Assembly (NCBI GenBank): GCA_028290305.1
Contig: JAQGKC010000421.1
Coordinates: 1 to 23,744 of the forward strand
From: Bradyrhizobium sp.
GTDB lineage: Bacteria; Pseudomonadota; Alphaproteobacteria; Rhizobiales; Xanthobacteraceae
DNA: 23,744 bases
Direction: 5' to 3'
Part shown: positions 7,495 through 15,416 of the stretch, in pieces
Layout: each line of letters begins with the position of its first letter
Position numbering within the stretch: the stretch's first letter is position 1
Program-made: the position numbers and the translations under genes
Notes under the pieces: generated by a model
What the model saw: only the letters and a program-made list of their open reading frames with translations
Databases searched by the model: none
Told to the model about the DNA's origin: nothing

Positions 7495-8322
7495 TCAGAC
7501 CGCGCCATGATCCAGGAGCCGCCGGAGATCCCGGGTCAGAACGGCAAAGCCTTCCTCGCCGAGCATCTCCAGGGTTCGTGGCCGCGGCAACGGAATGTCA
7601 ACTTCGGCGATCACGCGTCCGGGACGCGGGGACATCACGACGACACGATCGCTCATGAACACAGCCTCGCTGATCGAATGCGTGATCATGAACACCGTCT
7701 TCTTCTTCCTGTCCCATATCTTCAGCACTTCCTGGTTCATGACTTCACGCGTCATAGCGTCGAGGGCGCCGAACGGCTCATCCATCAGCAGGATTGATGG
7801 ATCGTGGATCAGTGCGCGTGCAATAGAAACGCGCTGACGCATTCCGCCAGAGAGATCGAACGGATATTTGTCTTCGAACCCCTTCAGCCCGACAAGTTCG
7901 AGCAGTTCATGGGCGTGCGTGATGGATATGTTCTTGTCCAAGCGAAGAACCTGCGCGGGCAACAACACGTTCTGAACAATGGTCCGCCACGGCAGCAGAT
8001 TGGCGTCTTGAAAGACGATGCCAACATCTGGGTGCGAAGCACCGCCTTTGCGACCGTGCATTAGCAATTCACCGCCGTAGCCATCTTCAAGACCGCCGAT
8101 AATGCGCAACAGCGTTGTCTTGCCGCGGCCCGAGGCTCCAAGGACGGACACGAACTCGCCGGAGCCGACTTCGAGATTGATGCTGCTTAACGCATGCACG
8201 GTCCCGCCAGCCGCTGTGTCGTAGGTTTTTGTTATGTCACGCAGAGCGACGACGGCTGGTTGACGCGACCTGTCAGCCTGCCGGCCTACGATGAAAGGGG
8301 TTGCACTCATTACGGCCGCCAT
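7495..8322 (-). CDS. ABC transporter ATPase, SsuB-like (operon 1)
   Basis: A 275-residue ATP-binding subunit that energises import. Walker A is GASGRGKTT at residues 62-70, the Q-loop Gln is near 105 (VFQDANLLPWRT), the signature LSGGMRQR starts at 157, Walker B ILLMDEP is at 177-183 and the H-loop His is near 215 (ITHS). The long N-terminal lead before VVALRDITKTY is common in this group. The ATG at 8322 is used; an alternative ATG at 8310 would also keep all motifs. It begins 15 bases after the gntR stop, so both are almost certainly on one transcript. Best relatives by motif are nitrate/sulfonate/bicarbonate-type importers. Confidence 0.92.
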   Translation of the reverse strand: MAAVMSATPFIVGRQADRSRQPAVVALRDITKTYDTAAGGTVHALSSINLEVGSGEFVSVLGASGRGKTTLLRIIGGLEDGYGGELLMHGRKGGASHPDVGIVFQDANLLPWRTIVQNVLLPAQVLRLDKNISITHAHELLELVGLKGFEDKYPFDLSGGMRQRVSIARALIHDPSILLMDEPFGALDAMTREVMNQEVLKIWDRKKKTVFMITHSISEAVFMSDRVVVMSPRPGRVIAEVDIPLPRPRTLEMLGEEGFAVLTRDLRRLLDHGAV

Positions 8323-8337
8323 GTGTCAGGCATCCTT

Positions 8338-9087
8338 TCATTGCTTGCTTGCGCCAGATGCCCCATCATCGAGCTTTGCGGCCTTTAGCCTGATCTGGTT
8401 GGCGATCGAACGCGTACGAAAAGTCATCGGAAGCTGCTTTTCGACTTCCAACTGCTCGCAAAACGCCGCAGCACTCTTCACGTGGTCGCGCATGGCTTGC
8501 GCAGCCTGAACTTCGTCGCGCCGCTCAAGGGCCGAGAGGATCAACTCAAGCTCTTTGAACCCGTCTTGCACACGCTCTGTCGACACGGAGCAAACTCGAC
8601 GAATCCATTGTACCTTGTCGCGCAGATCCAGCAGGATACCGCGAATAAGCCGATTATCGGTGGCATCGTAGATCGCCGAATGAAGACGATTATCGATCGC
8701 GATGAATGCATCGGCATCGCCGCTTGCGATACTTGCCTCCCGAAGCCGGAATTCTGTGCGCAGCTCTTCCAGCACGGAGTCGGACATTTGGATGGCTGCA
8801 TCTGCCGCTGCGCGCATCTCCAGCAGCATGCGCAAATCGGCGACCTCTCGGATTTCGCGGGGTGTCATCGCTTTGACGTAAGTGCCGCTTTGAGGAGCGA
8901 TGGCGATCCAGCCCTCGGCTTTCAGCCGCAGCAGGGCGGTTCGAATCGGGGAGCGCCCGACACCCAGCTCCTCGGCAAGGCGCGCTTCGGACAGGCGCTC
9001 ACCGACGCCGTATTGTAAATCCACGATCCGTCGCTTGATTTCTCGATAGGTGATGGAGGCAGCACCCGCTTCATCGGTATCGAGCAT
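8338..9087 (-). CDS. GntR-family regulator, FCD subfamily (operon 1 regulator)
   Basis: A 249-residue transcription factor. The ATG at 9087 is fixed by a strong AGGAGG five bases upstream; an in-frame GTG at 9108 lacks this. The winged helix occupies about residues 12-75, with recognition helix GVGRSPIRTALLRLKAEGWI and wing PQSGTYV. The C-terminal FCD effector domain shows D132-x3-H136 and a late His (MRDHV), but the position that usually carries the middle metal-binding His (in 'EH-x-x-I') reads ELELIL, so one ligand looks lost. It heads operon 1, 15 bases before the ATPase gene, and probably controls its own operon through the dyad at 9225-9236. A close paralogue ends operon 2. Confidence 0.92.
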   Translation of the reverse strand: MLDTDEAGAASITYREIKRRIVDLQYGVGERLSEARLAEELGVGRSPIRTALLRLKAEGWIAIAPQSGTYVKAMTPREIREVADLRMLLEMRAAADAAIQMSDSVLEELRTEFRLREASIASGDADAFIAIDNRLHSAIYDATDNRLIRGILLDLRDKVQWIRRVCSVSTERVQDGFKELELILSALERRDEVQAAQAMRDHVKSAAAFCEQLEVEKQLPMTFRTRSIANQIRLKAAKLDDGASGASKQ

Positions 9088-9224
9088 GGCTTCCTCCTTC
9101 CGTTGCACGCGCCATCAAACCTTGATCGGTTGATCAATCTGGCGGTCGAACCCACCGGCCAAGGTCCAAACAACGAACCAACATTCACTGACTGTCTAGT
9201 TGGGCAGATCCGGCAACTTCCCAT

Positions 9225-9238
9225 CTAGTTGACAAGTT
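9225..9238. promoter_or_regulatory. Candidate GntR operator of operon 1
   Basis: CTAGT-TG-ACAAG (9225-9236) plus TT is an imperfect dyad (CTAGT against CTTGT on the other strand). It shares 12 of 14 bases with the site at 16502-16515 upstream of operon 2. It lies just downstream of the candidate -10 box, where a repressor would block transcription. A partial second copy, CTAGTTG, lies at 9196-9202. FCD-GntR regulators commonly bind dyads of the GT-N-AC type; binding here is inferred. Confidence 0.5.
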
Positions 9239-9244
9239 GCATCC

Positions 9245-9272
9245 ACCGTAATTTGCTGCATCGCAACGTCAA
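9245..9272 (-). promoter_or_regulatory. Candidate sigma-70 promoter of operon 1
   Basis: Read on the minus strand, TTGACG (9272-9267) is a 5/6 match to a -35 box, followed after 16 bases by TACGGT (9250-9245), a poor -10 box. The start would fall near 9238, giving a leader of about 150 bases before gntR. The position between a palindrome upstream and the GntR-type dyad downstream is what makes it credible. The weak -10 may mean it needs activation. Confidence 0.35.
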
Positions 9273-9275
9273 GCA

Positions 9276-9301
9276 CAATTAATGTGCACGCACATTAATT
9301 G
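9276..9301. promoter_or_regulatory. 26-bp perfect palindrome upstream of operon 1
   Basis: The arms CAATTAATGTGC (9276-9287) and GCACATTAATTG (9290-9301) are exact inverted copies around a two-base centre. The element lies directly upstream of the candidate -35 box, the usual place for an activator site. No T-run follows it and no gene ends here, so a terminator role is unlikely. I do not recognise the cognate protein. Confidence 0.55.
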
Positions 9302-10135
9302 AGCGAAGAGCGTCTATTCATCTGGTATGTCATTGATTAACTTACGTATCCTAGATTTCGAGAGCCCGGTGAAACAAGCACTAAGGCCAACGCGCGAGCA
9401 GACGCACAATTCTTCTCTCGGATCTCCTTAATGGGTACTCGGCCGGCGCTAGCCAAGCGAGCTTCAGTACCTGGCGGGGCCGCACCTTTAAAAAGCAGGA
9501 CGAACGTCCCCGGGAATAAGTCGCAAGCCTGAGGACGGAGGTGAAGATCAGCGCGAGCATTTGGTCCAGTGATCACGCTGCCTTCGCGGGCTTTGAAACG
9601 CTGAAACGCGAGCGGAGTTTGGGATCAGATCAACGGGATTATCTTCAGGCTTCACGCTCGCAACCGGCTGCTTCACGCTAAAATCTCGACAGCGACGGAA
9701 TCGGCCAAGTTGACGCAACGATCGCGGCTGATCTGGTTTGTTCTGCGATCTCGGCTTCGCCGTTCAAGTCGAAGAGCCCGGGCCAGCTTACGAACAACGA
9801 TCGCTGGTTCTTCGTCCAGATGTACCAGTGGCTCCTTCAATCTCGGCGGTCGCCAGCCTGAAACGCTGGTGCGTCAGCATAGGCTTTTGCCGCCACGAAT
9901 CGGCTCGTTGTCGCTCGAAATTATTTCTGGTTATCCTGCGCCACGGTGACGGCGAATGAGAAAGCTGCCCGCGCGAAAAGATAGATACTGAGCCATACGA
10001 AGTGCCCAACTCCACAGCGAGCCGGCCTGTTTCCGCCACAACGTTTTCTGGGTGCATCTCATATCCTGGAAAATATCCGGCGCCGGATGAAGCTCGTCCA
10101 TATAGGTCTCCGAATTGGAACCGTGGCCGCGCGTG
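9302..10135. other. Non-coding stretch between the two transporter operons
   Basis: About 830 bases separate the operon 1 control region from the end of operon 2. Open frames here are short, carry no recognisable motif and lack good ribosome sites. The only interpretable content is integrase debris at about 9709-9915. No RNA gene and no terminator with a T-run was seen after the gntR stop at 10136. Confidence 0.5.
9709..9915 (+). pseudogene. Frameshifted remnant of a DDE integrase (N-terminal region)
   Basis: Three plus-strand frames in succession carry pieces that line up with the N-terminus of rhizobial rve-type integrases. Frame one reads SPFKSKSPGQLTNNDRWFF then VQMYQWL (stop at 9859-9861), frame two reads QPETLVRQHR from about 9854, and frame three reads IGFCRH from about 9878. 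In intact relatives, as I recall them, the order is F(R/K)SR-x-x-L, T(N)xDRxFFVxxYxW, (R)PETLVRWHR, GFRRYWRWKSR. The internal spacing is shortened, so there are deletions as well as frameshifts. The DDE catalytic region is not visible. Confidence 0.48.
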
Positions 10136-10888
10136 TCACCGTTGTGATGATTTGTCAGGTTCGGCTGTACGTTCGGCGCGACGATTCAGACGAACAGGCT
10201 CCGGCCACGTTTGACTATCGGCGCCAAGAGACTGAGCTGGATTGTTGCGCCTGAACTCCAAGGTGTTCTCAATGTGAGTGCGCATTGCGGCGGAGGCGGC
10301 TTCTGCGTCGCGGGCTTCAAGCGCATCGAGAACAGCATGAATTTCAACGAAGGCGTCGTTAATCCGAAGTGGATAGGCAGCACTTCCACGGCGAATCCAG
10401 CGTACCTTGTCTATCAGGTTGACGAGAATGCCGGCGATCAGTTGATTTCCGGCAGCCTGGTAAATCGCCAGGTGAAACTGAAGATCAAGCTCAAGGTAGT
10501 CATCTAATCGATCGGTTGATACCCGTGCACCAAACGAAGAAAAGGCCTCTCGAAGCCGCACCAATTCGGCATCGCTTATCATAGTGGAAGCACGGCCTGC
10601 GAGATACGATTCCAGAACAAGGCGGGCTTCGAGTATCTCGGTAATCTCAGTGTCGGAAAGACCGCGCACAAAGGTGCCGCTCTGCGGCGAGATCTCGATC
10701 CAGCCCTCGCTTTGGAGACGGGAGAAAGCAGTGCGAACCGGCGAACGACCAAAGCCAAGCTCAGTGGCAATCCCGACCTCTGACAATCTATCTCCAGGCT
10801 TGTAGAATAGTTCGGTTATACGCCGCTTGAGTTCGCGATATACGACGCCGGCATTATTGAGTTCATTATTGGGAATATTGCCGATCAT
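10136..10888 (-). CDS. GntR-family regulator, FCD subfamily (operon 2 regulator)
   Basis: A 250-residue transcription factor. The winged helix spans about residues 14-75, with recognition region GFGRSPVRTAFSRLQSEGWI and wing PQSGTFV. The FCD domain follows, with D135-x3-H139 and a late His in MRTHIEN. It is a close paralogue of the regulator at 8338-9087: the recognition helix shares the RSP-x-RTA core. Its ATG overlaps the stop of the CoA-synthetase gene by four bases (ATGA), so it is translationally coupled and is the last gene of operon 2. It has no promoter of its own that I can see. By context it controls operon 2 and possibly operon 1. Confidence 0.92.
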   Translation of the reverse strand: MIGNIPNNELNNAGVVYRELKRRITELFYKPGDRLSEVGIATELGFGRSPVRTAFSRLQSEGWIEISPQSGTFVRGLSDTEITEILEARLVLESYLAGRASTMISDAELVRLREAFSSFGARVSTDRLDDYLELDLQFHLAIYQAAGNQLIAGILVNLIDKVRWIRRGSAAYPLRINDAFVEIHAVLDALEARDAEAASAAMRTHIENTLEFRRNNPAQSLGADSQTWPEPVRLNRRAERTAEPDKSSQR

Positions 10889-13023
10889 TTGCTGAACTCA
10901 ACCAAATGCTTTCGTTCAAGATCGTTCGAAATCAGCACGCAGTCCAGTGCAATGCAGCCCTGTCCCTTTGCCATGACCGCAAGCGGATTGATCTCGATTT
11001 CAGATATACGGTCGAAGAATTCCGCAATGAACCGCGACAGTGCACTCATGGTTCGTGCGACAGCCTGAACGTCTCCGGCCGGCTGACCACGAAATCCGCC
11101 GAGAAGCCGCGCGATCTTTGTCGATGCAATCGCTTCGGCCGCTGTTTCTTCGTTGATCGGCGCCAGGCGGATAGCGACATCCTTGTAGAGTTCGACCTGG
11201 ACTCCTCCAGCTCCTACAACAACCAATGGGCCAAAATCCGCATCTACTCTTGCGCCAACAAAAATCTCCGCAAGCGACGATATCTTTCGCTGAACGAGAA
11301 AGCCGAGAAAATGATCAGGAAGACCAGCTGTCGATAACAGCATCGCCTCGGCGGCGAGACGAACGTCCTCCGCGGAAACAAGACCCACTTTGACAAGCCC
11401 CGCATCGGACTTGTGAACCATATTTACCACCAATCCTTTCAGCACGACGGGAAAACCAATCTCTGCGGCGGCAGCCACCGCCCCCTCAACGGACGAAGAA
11501 AATTGCTCCTGAGGGCCAGCTACCCCGTAGCTCCTGAGGATGTCTCGCGCTTCATGCTCGGCCGCCAACCGATGTGATGGCATAACGTCGAGGCGGGATT
11601 TTGCCAGGCCTCCTTCCTTGATCGAGCCTGTGACAAGCGACTGCGCAGGCCTCGTCGACCACGTCACGTAGCGAGAGATCGCCGAGAGCCCCACTCGGGT
11701 TCCGCGCAAATAGGGAATTTTCGCATTATCCGCGACCTCTTGAAGTGCGGGATGCGGTTGATCCGAAACGTTAGATAGCGCGACGACCGGGATTTTCGCT
11801 GAAGCTGCTCCCCTCCCAACGGCTTCAAGCAGCTTGGAATAGCGGGTTGCCTGCTGTGACCCCAGCCCGGTCGGCGCATCCTGGAGGAGGACGAGCATGC
11901 CCACATTGGTTTGGGATGCAATCGCCTCGGCACACCCCTGAGCGACCGCGGGATCATAAAGGCCTGCCCAGGTCAGGTCCAACGGGTTCGCAAGGTATGC
12001 AAACGGCGGAAGCAGCTTCTTGACGGTTGGCAAGGCCGAATCCAGCGGCGCGAACTCTACTCCGATTTCTTCGGCTGCATCCAATACGAGAGCGATTTCG
12101 CCTCCTGAGAGGGATAGACCTCCAAGCAGGGGCTTGGTCGGCCGTGTCAGGCTCTTCGAAGCAAGTAAAGTCGTTTCGATCAGATCGTCGAGCGAATGCA
12201 CCTGCATTGCACTTGCCGCGAGCAAGGCCGCATCGCAGGCCTCATCGCTGCCTGCTACCGCGCCGGTATGCGCCATCACGGCCGCTTTTCCGGACTGCGA
12301 CCGGCCGCTCTTGAGAACGACGACCGGCTTGCTTGCTTCCCGGGCGCGCCGGACCGCCCGCATGAAGGCGGCCGGTTTCTTGATCTGCTCCGCAAAAACC
12401 AGAATCGTGCTGACATTTGCATCGTCGATGATGGCATCGAGGTAGTCCGATGCGGCCGTGACGGCTTCATTACCGGTTGTGATCAAATAGCTAAAGCCGA
12501 TCCCCCGCGCAGAATTGAGCAATGCGATCCCGACCGATCCGCTCTGGACGATAGCGGCCACGCCACCCCGCGCAACCCTATCCGGTAACGACGTGCCAAA
12601 CATCGCGGAGCGCCCGACAAAATTCAGCAGCCCAAGACAGTTCGGGCCGCACACCGCCATATCACTGGCTTCAGCGATCTCCACCAGCGCGCGCTGCGCT
12701 GCCTTGCCGTCTTCCGTCTCACCAAATCCGCTCGACAAAATCGCGAGCGCACCGGCGCTTTTCTGAGCCGCCTGTTTTGCCACCTCGACCACCGCGTCGG
12801 CCTGCACCGCAACAAACACAGCGTCTACACTGCCGGGTATTTCGTCGAGAGATGCATAGGTCCTGCGACCAAACAGTTCCCGAGCCCGTGGGTTTATGAG
12901 ATGGATGTCACCCTCATAGCCGACGAACTCCAGCGCCTTCACGGCGTTAAACCCCGGGCCGATTTTCTCCGAGGCGCCGACAATAGCGATGGAGTTCGGC
13001 CTGAGCAGACTTTGTACGCCCAT
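10885..13023 (-). CDS. ADP-forming acyl-CoA synthetase (acetate--CoA ligase family)
   Basis: A 712-residue fused enzyme that makes an acyl-CoA from an acid, CoA and a nucleoside triphosphate through a phospho-histidine. Residues about 1-140 are the CoA-binding Rossmann domain (IAIVGASEKIGPG at 12-24, CGPNCLGLLNF from 125). Residues about 150-290 form the ligase-CoA domain with the catalytic His252 in MAHTGAVAG. A C-terminal ATP-grasp domain runs from about 490 to the end (FPVVLKGLV, HKSDAGLVKVGL, EIEINPLAV). All family landmarks are present and the length is normal. The ATG at 13023 shares one base with the crotonase stop codon. The acid substrate is unknown; relatives act on acetate, pimelate and hydroxycinnamates. 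Confidence 0.92.
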   Translation of the reverse strand: MGVQSLLRPNSIAIVGASEKIGPGFNAVKALEFVGYEGDIHLINPRARELFGRRTYASLDEIPGSVDAVFVAVQADAVVEVAKQAAQKSAGALAILSSGFGETEDGKAAQRALVEIAEASDMAVCGPNCLGLLNFVGRSAMFGTSLPDRVARGGVAAIVQSGSVGIALLNSARGIGFSYLITTGNEAVTAASDYLDAIIDDANVSTILVFAEQIKKPAAFMRAVRRAREASKPVVVLKSGRSQSGKAAVMAHTGAVAGSDEACDAALLAASAMQVHSLDDLIETTLLASKSLTRPTKPLLGGLSLSGGEIALVLDAAEEIGVEFAPLDSALPTVKKLLPPFAYLANPLDLTWAGLYDPAVAQGCAEAIASQTNVGMLVLLQDAPTGLGSQQATRYSKLLEAVGRGAASAKIPVVALSNVSDQPHPALQEVADNAKIPYLRGTRVGLSAISRYVTWSTRPAQSLVTGSIKEGGLAKSRLDVMPSHRLAAEHEARDILRSYGVAGPQEQFSSSVEGAVAAAAEIGFPVVLKGLVVNMVHKSDAGLVKVGLVSAEDVRLAAEAMLLSTAGLPDHFLGFLVQRKISSLAEIFVGARVDADFGPLVVVGAGGVQVELYKDVAIRLAPINEETAAEAIASTKIARLLGGFRGQPAGDVQAVARTMSALSRFIAEFFDRISEIEINPLAVMAKGQGCIALDCVLISNDLERKHLVEFSK

Positions 13024-13808
13024 CAGAGGGCTCCGAATTTCGGCTTGCGCTTTTCGGAGAATGCCTTTGGTCCTTCATGGGCATCGGGATGCGCGAAGAC
13101 CTTCTCGCAAATCTCCATTTCGAAAGCGACCATGTCCTTCCAGCTTTCCCGGGAGTTGAAGGCGATCGCATCGCGTGTCGCGCTGATCGCGGTCGGCGAA
13201 GCGCTGCTGATCCGCTCTGCGACGCGCAGCGCCTCTTTCGCCAGGTCGGCCTTCGCGACGACGCGCGTGACCAAACCAAAATCATAGGCAGTCTTGGCGT
13301 CGAAATCCTGCCCCAGAAGTAGAATATCAAGGGCGCGGTTGCGACCGACGTAACGTGGCAGCCGTGTCAGTCCCATTCCCCAACTCGGCACCATTCCGAT
13401 ATAGGCGTCGCCGGCGCGGAATACCGTGTTATCGGCCGCAATTCGTATGTCGCAAGCCCAGCCCAGCGCAGTGCCGCCGCCGATGCAGAAGCCATGAATC
13501 GCCGCGACGATCGGTACGGGGAAAGCTTCGAGACGGTTTAGTGTCTCTCTTCCAAGCGCGCGAAACGCCTTCGATGCCTCGGGGCTTCCAAAGTCCTTCT
13601 CTTCGCGCAAATCGCCGCCCGCGCAAAAGGCTCTCTCGCCGGCGCCGGTCAGGATGACGCAGCGTGCATCCCTGTCGCTTTCGATCTCGTCAAGGCGCGC
13701 ATGCAGCGCATTCATAAGCCTGGTCGATGCGGCGTTTACCGGGGGGTTATCCAACGTCAGCGTGGAAATGACCCCATTTTTTTCAAGACGTACGAGAGAC
13801 TCTGTCAA
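13023..13808 (-). CDS. Enoyl-CoA hydratase/isomerase (crotonase) family protein
   Basis: A 261-residue crotonase-fold enzyme acting on acyl-CoA thioesters. Oxyanion-hole segments are AFCAGGDLREE near residues 60-70 and HGFCIGGGTALG near 104-115. The start is a TTG at 13808, supported by AGGAG six bases upstream; no better ATG lies near. At the two positions where classical hydratases have catalytic Glu (144 and 164 in the rat enzyme), this protein has Asp: GDAYIGMVPSWG instead of PE-x4-P, and ALDILLLG instead of AMEM-LTG. It may therefore be an isomerase, hydrolase or lyase rather than a plain hydratase. It is followed at once by the CoA synthetase, which probably supplies its substrate. Confidence 0.9.
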   Translation of the reverse strand: MTESLVRLEKNGVISTLTLDNPPVNAASTRLMNALHARLDEIESDRDARCVILTGAGERAFCAGGDLREEKDFGSPEASKAFRALGRETLNRLEAFPVPIVAAIHGFCIGGGTALGWACDIRIAADNTVFRAGDAYIGMVPSWGMGLTRLPRYVGRNRALDILLLGQDFDAKTAYDFGLVTRVVAKADLAKEALRVAERISSASPTAISATRDAIAFNSRESWKDMVAFEMEICEKVFAHPDAHEGPKAFSEKRKPKFGAL

Positions 13809-13836
13809 GATCAGCTCCTAGGAGTTTGTGACAAGG

Positions 13837-14631
13837 TTAGTTCGGACCGGAACGTAGATTGTCCGGCTTCGCCCAGAACACGAGACGGACGTGAAGAAAA
13901 CGAACGAGGGCGTAGAGAACGATTCCCAGCAGCGCGAGGACGGCCAGCACGGCGAACATCCCGGAGATATCCATATTGAAGTTTAGTTGCAGCAGCAGAT
14001 TTCCAAGCCCCCGGTCGGCGCCGATAAATTCGCCCACCAGAGCGCCGGTAATGCTGAGAACGATTGCCACGTTCAAGCCGGCGAAAATGAAGGGCAAGGA
14101 GTTCGGGAAGATTACGATGCGAAACTGTTGCCAGCGCGAAGCCACGAGCGATCGCATGAGATCGATCTTCTCCGCTTCCACCGTTGAAAACCCGACGATC
14201 GCGTTGATCAGGACCGGAAAGAACGAAATGATCGCGGCTATCAGGATTTTCGATTCAATCCCGATTCCGACCCAGACAACGATCAGGGGTGCGAGGGCAA
14301 CTTTTGGAAGCGCCTGAAGGCCAACAAGGTATGGCATTAACGTTCGCTCGATGATCAGCGAACGCGTCACAGCGAAAGCAAAGAAAATCGCGGTCACGGA
14401 GCCGATCGCAAAACCCAGCAGCGCCTCAGCCAGCGTTACCAGGAAGTTCTCGATCAGCAGGCCGCGATCATAGATGAGCCATAGCGATCGGACGATCGAG
14501 GATGGCGGCGGAAGGAGCAGTTTCGAAACATTGAAAATAGCCGGCACGAATTCCCAGACGAGCAGGATCACGATGCCGCCGAGTATGGGCGGTCCGTATC
14601 TTTCAAGCATGGCAGCGACGCGAGCGTTCAT
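13837..14631 (-). CDS. ABC transporter permease, SsuC-like (operon 2)
   Basis: A 264-residue membrane subunit with about six hydrophobic segments, the first being PPILGGIVILLVWEFV. The coupling loop reads DLMRSLVASRWQQFRIVIFPNSLPF, the EAA motif of importer permeases. It parallels the permease of operon 1 over most of its length. Its ATG at 14631 overlaps the ATPase stop by four bases (ATGA), so the two are translationally coupled. It lies 28 bases before the crotonase start. Confidence 0.9.
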   Translation of the reverse strand: MNARVAAMLERYGPPILGGIVILLVWEFVPAIFNVSKLLLPPPSSIVRSLWLIYDRGLLIENFLVTLAEALLGFAIGSVTAIFFAFAVTRSLIIERTLMPYLVGLQALPKVALAPLIVVWVGIGIESKILIAAIISFFPVLINAIVGFSTVEAEKIDLMRSLVASRWQQFRIVIFPNSLPFIFAGLNVAIVLSITGALVGEFIGADRGLGNLLLQLNFNMDISGMFAVLAVLALLGIVLYALVRFLHVRLVFWAKPDNLRSGPN

Positions 14632-15416
14632 TTTCCGGCGTCCTTGTCGACTTCAAAGTAGCCGCGCAATTTTTCAGCAAGGCGAATAAAGACCGGATCG
14701 GACCTGGTCGCAGCCGACCGTGGCCGCGCGATGGGAACGTCAATCAATTCGCGAACGAAGCCCGGCCTTGGCGCAAATACCGCAATCCTGTCGGAGAGAA
14801 GAAGTGCTTCCTCGATCGAATGCGTCACAAGAACGACGGTCTTGGTGCTGGCCTGCCAGATCCGCAGCAGTTCCAGATTCATCGCCTCGCGGGTGAGAGC
14901 ATCGAGTGCGCCGAAGGGCTCGTCCATCAGCAGGATATCGGGGTCGTGCATGAGCGCACGGGCTATTGCCGCGCGCTGCTTCATTCCGCCTGACAACTCA
15001 TCGGGATATCGATCTGCAAAACCGTCAAGACCCACAAGCTTCAGGAGGTCACGGGCTCGTTGCCGCGAAGAGGCTGCATCGAGCTTCAGGACTTCGGCGG
15101 GGACGAGAACGTTCTTGAGGATGGTCCGCCACGGCAACAGAACCGGACTTTGAAAGACCAGCCCGATGTCGCGGCGCGGGCCCTTGATCGGAACAGAATC
15201 GATCGCGATCGTGCCGCCCGAAATGGTCTCCAGACCGGCGATCATTCGCAGCAGCGTACTTTTGCCGCAACCGGACGGGCCGACGATGCAGAGAAACTGC
15301 TTAGCCTGCACCGCCAACGACGTATCCGATAGCGCTTCCAGAAATGCGCCTGAGCGGGAACGAAACTGCTTTCGGACATCACGAACGTCGATGAGTGGCC
15401 GCGTTACGGCTGTCAT
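14628..15416 (-). CDS. ABC transporter ATPase, SsuB-like (operon 2)
   Basis: A 262-residue ATP-binding subunit. Walker A is GPSGCGKST at residues 46-54, the Q-loop Gln is at 89 (VFQSPVLLPWRT), the signature LSGGMKQR starts at 141, Walker B ILLMDEP is at 161-167 and the H-loop His is near 199 (VTHS). The ATG at 15416 overlaps the stop of the binding-protein gene by four bases, and its own stop overlaps the permease start, giving a coupled trio. Family and context mark it as the energy unit of a nitrate/sulfonate/taurine-type importer. Confidence 0.92.
   Translation of the reverse strand: MTAVTRPLIDVRDVRKQFRSRSGAFLEALSDTSLAVQAKQFLCIVGPSGCGKSTLLRMIAGLETISGGTIAIDSVPIKGPRRDIGLVFQSPVLLPWRTILKNVLVPAEVLKLDAASSRQRARDLLKLVGLDGFADRYPDELSGGMKQRAAIARALMHDPDILLMDEPFGALDALTREAMNLELLRIWQASTKTVVLVTHSIEEALLLSDRIAVFAPRPGFVRELIDVPIARPRSAATRSDPVFIRLAEKLRGYFEVDKDAGK

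Noticed and set aside
4050..9087. Naming operon 1 as the ssu alkanesulfonate operon
   Set aside because: The monooxygenase is of the NtaA/SnaA/DszA type rather than SsuD, there is no ssuE reductase, and the importer family handles many ligands.
9337..9576. 79-residue minus-strand open frame in the inter-operon gap
   Set aside because: Low-information composition, no motif, no ribosome site.
10885..13808. Naming the CoA ligase and crotonase as ferulate genes (ferA/ferB type)
   Set aside because: The pairing resembles hydroxycinnamate pathways, but the crotonase lacks the Glu expected for that reaction and no vanillin-processing gene is present.
13810..13825. Palindrome CTCCTAGGAG as an operator
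   Set aside because: It coincides with the AGGAG ribosome site of the crotonase gene, which explains it.
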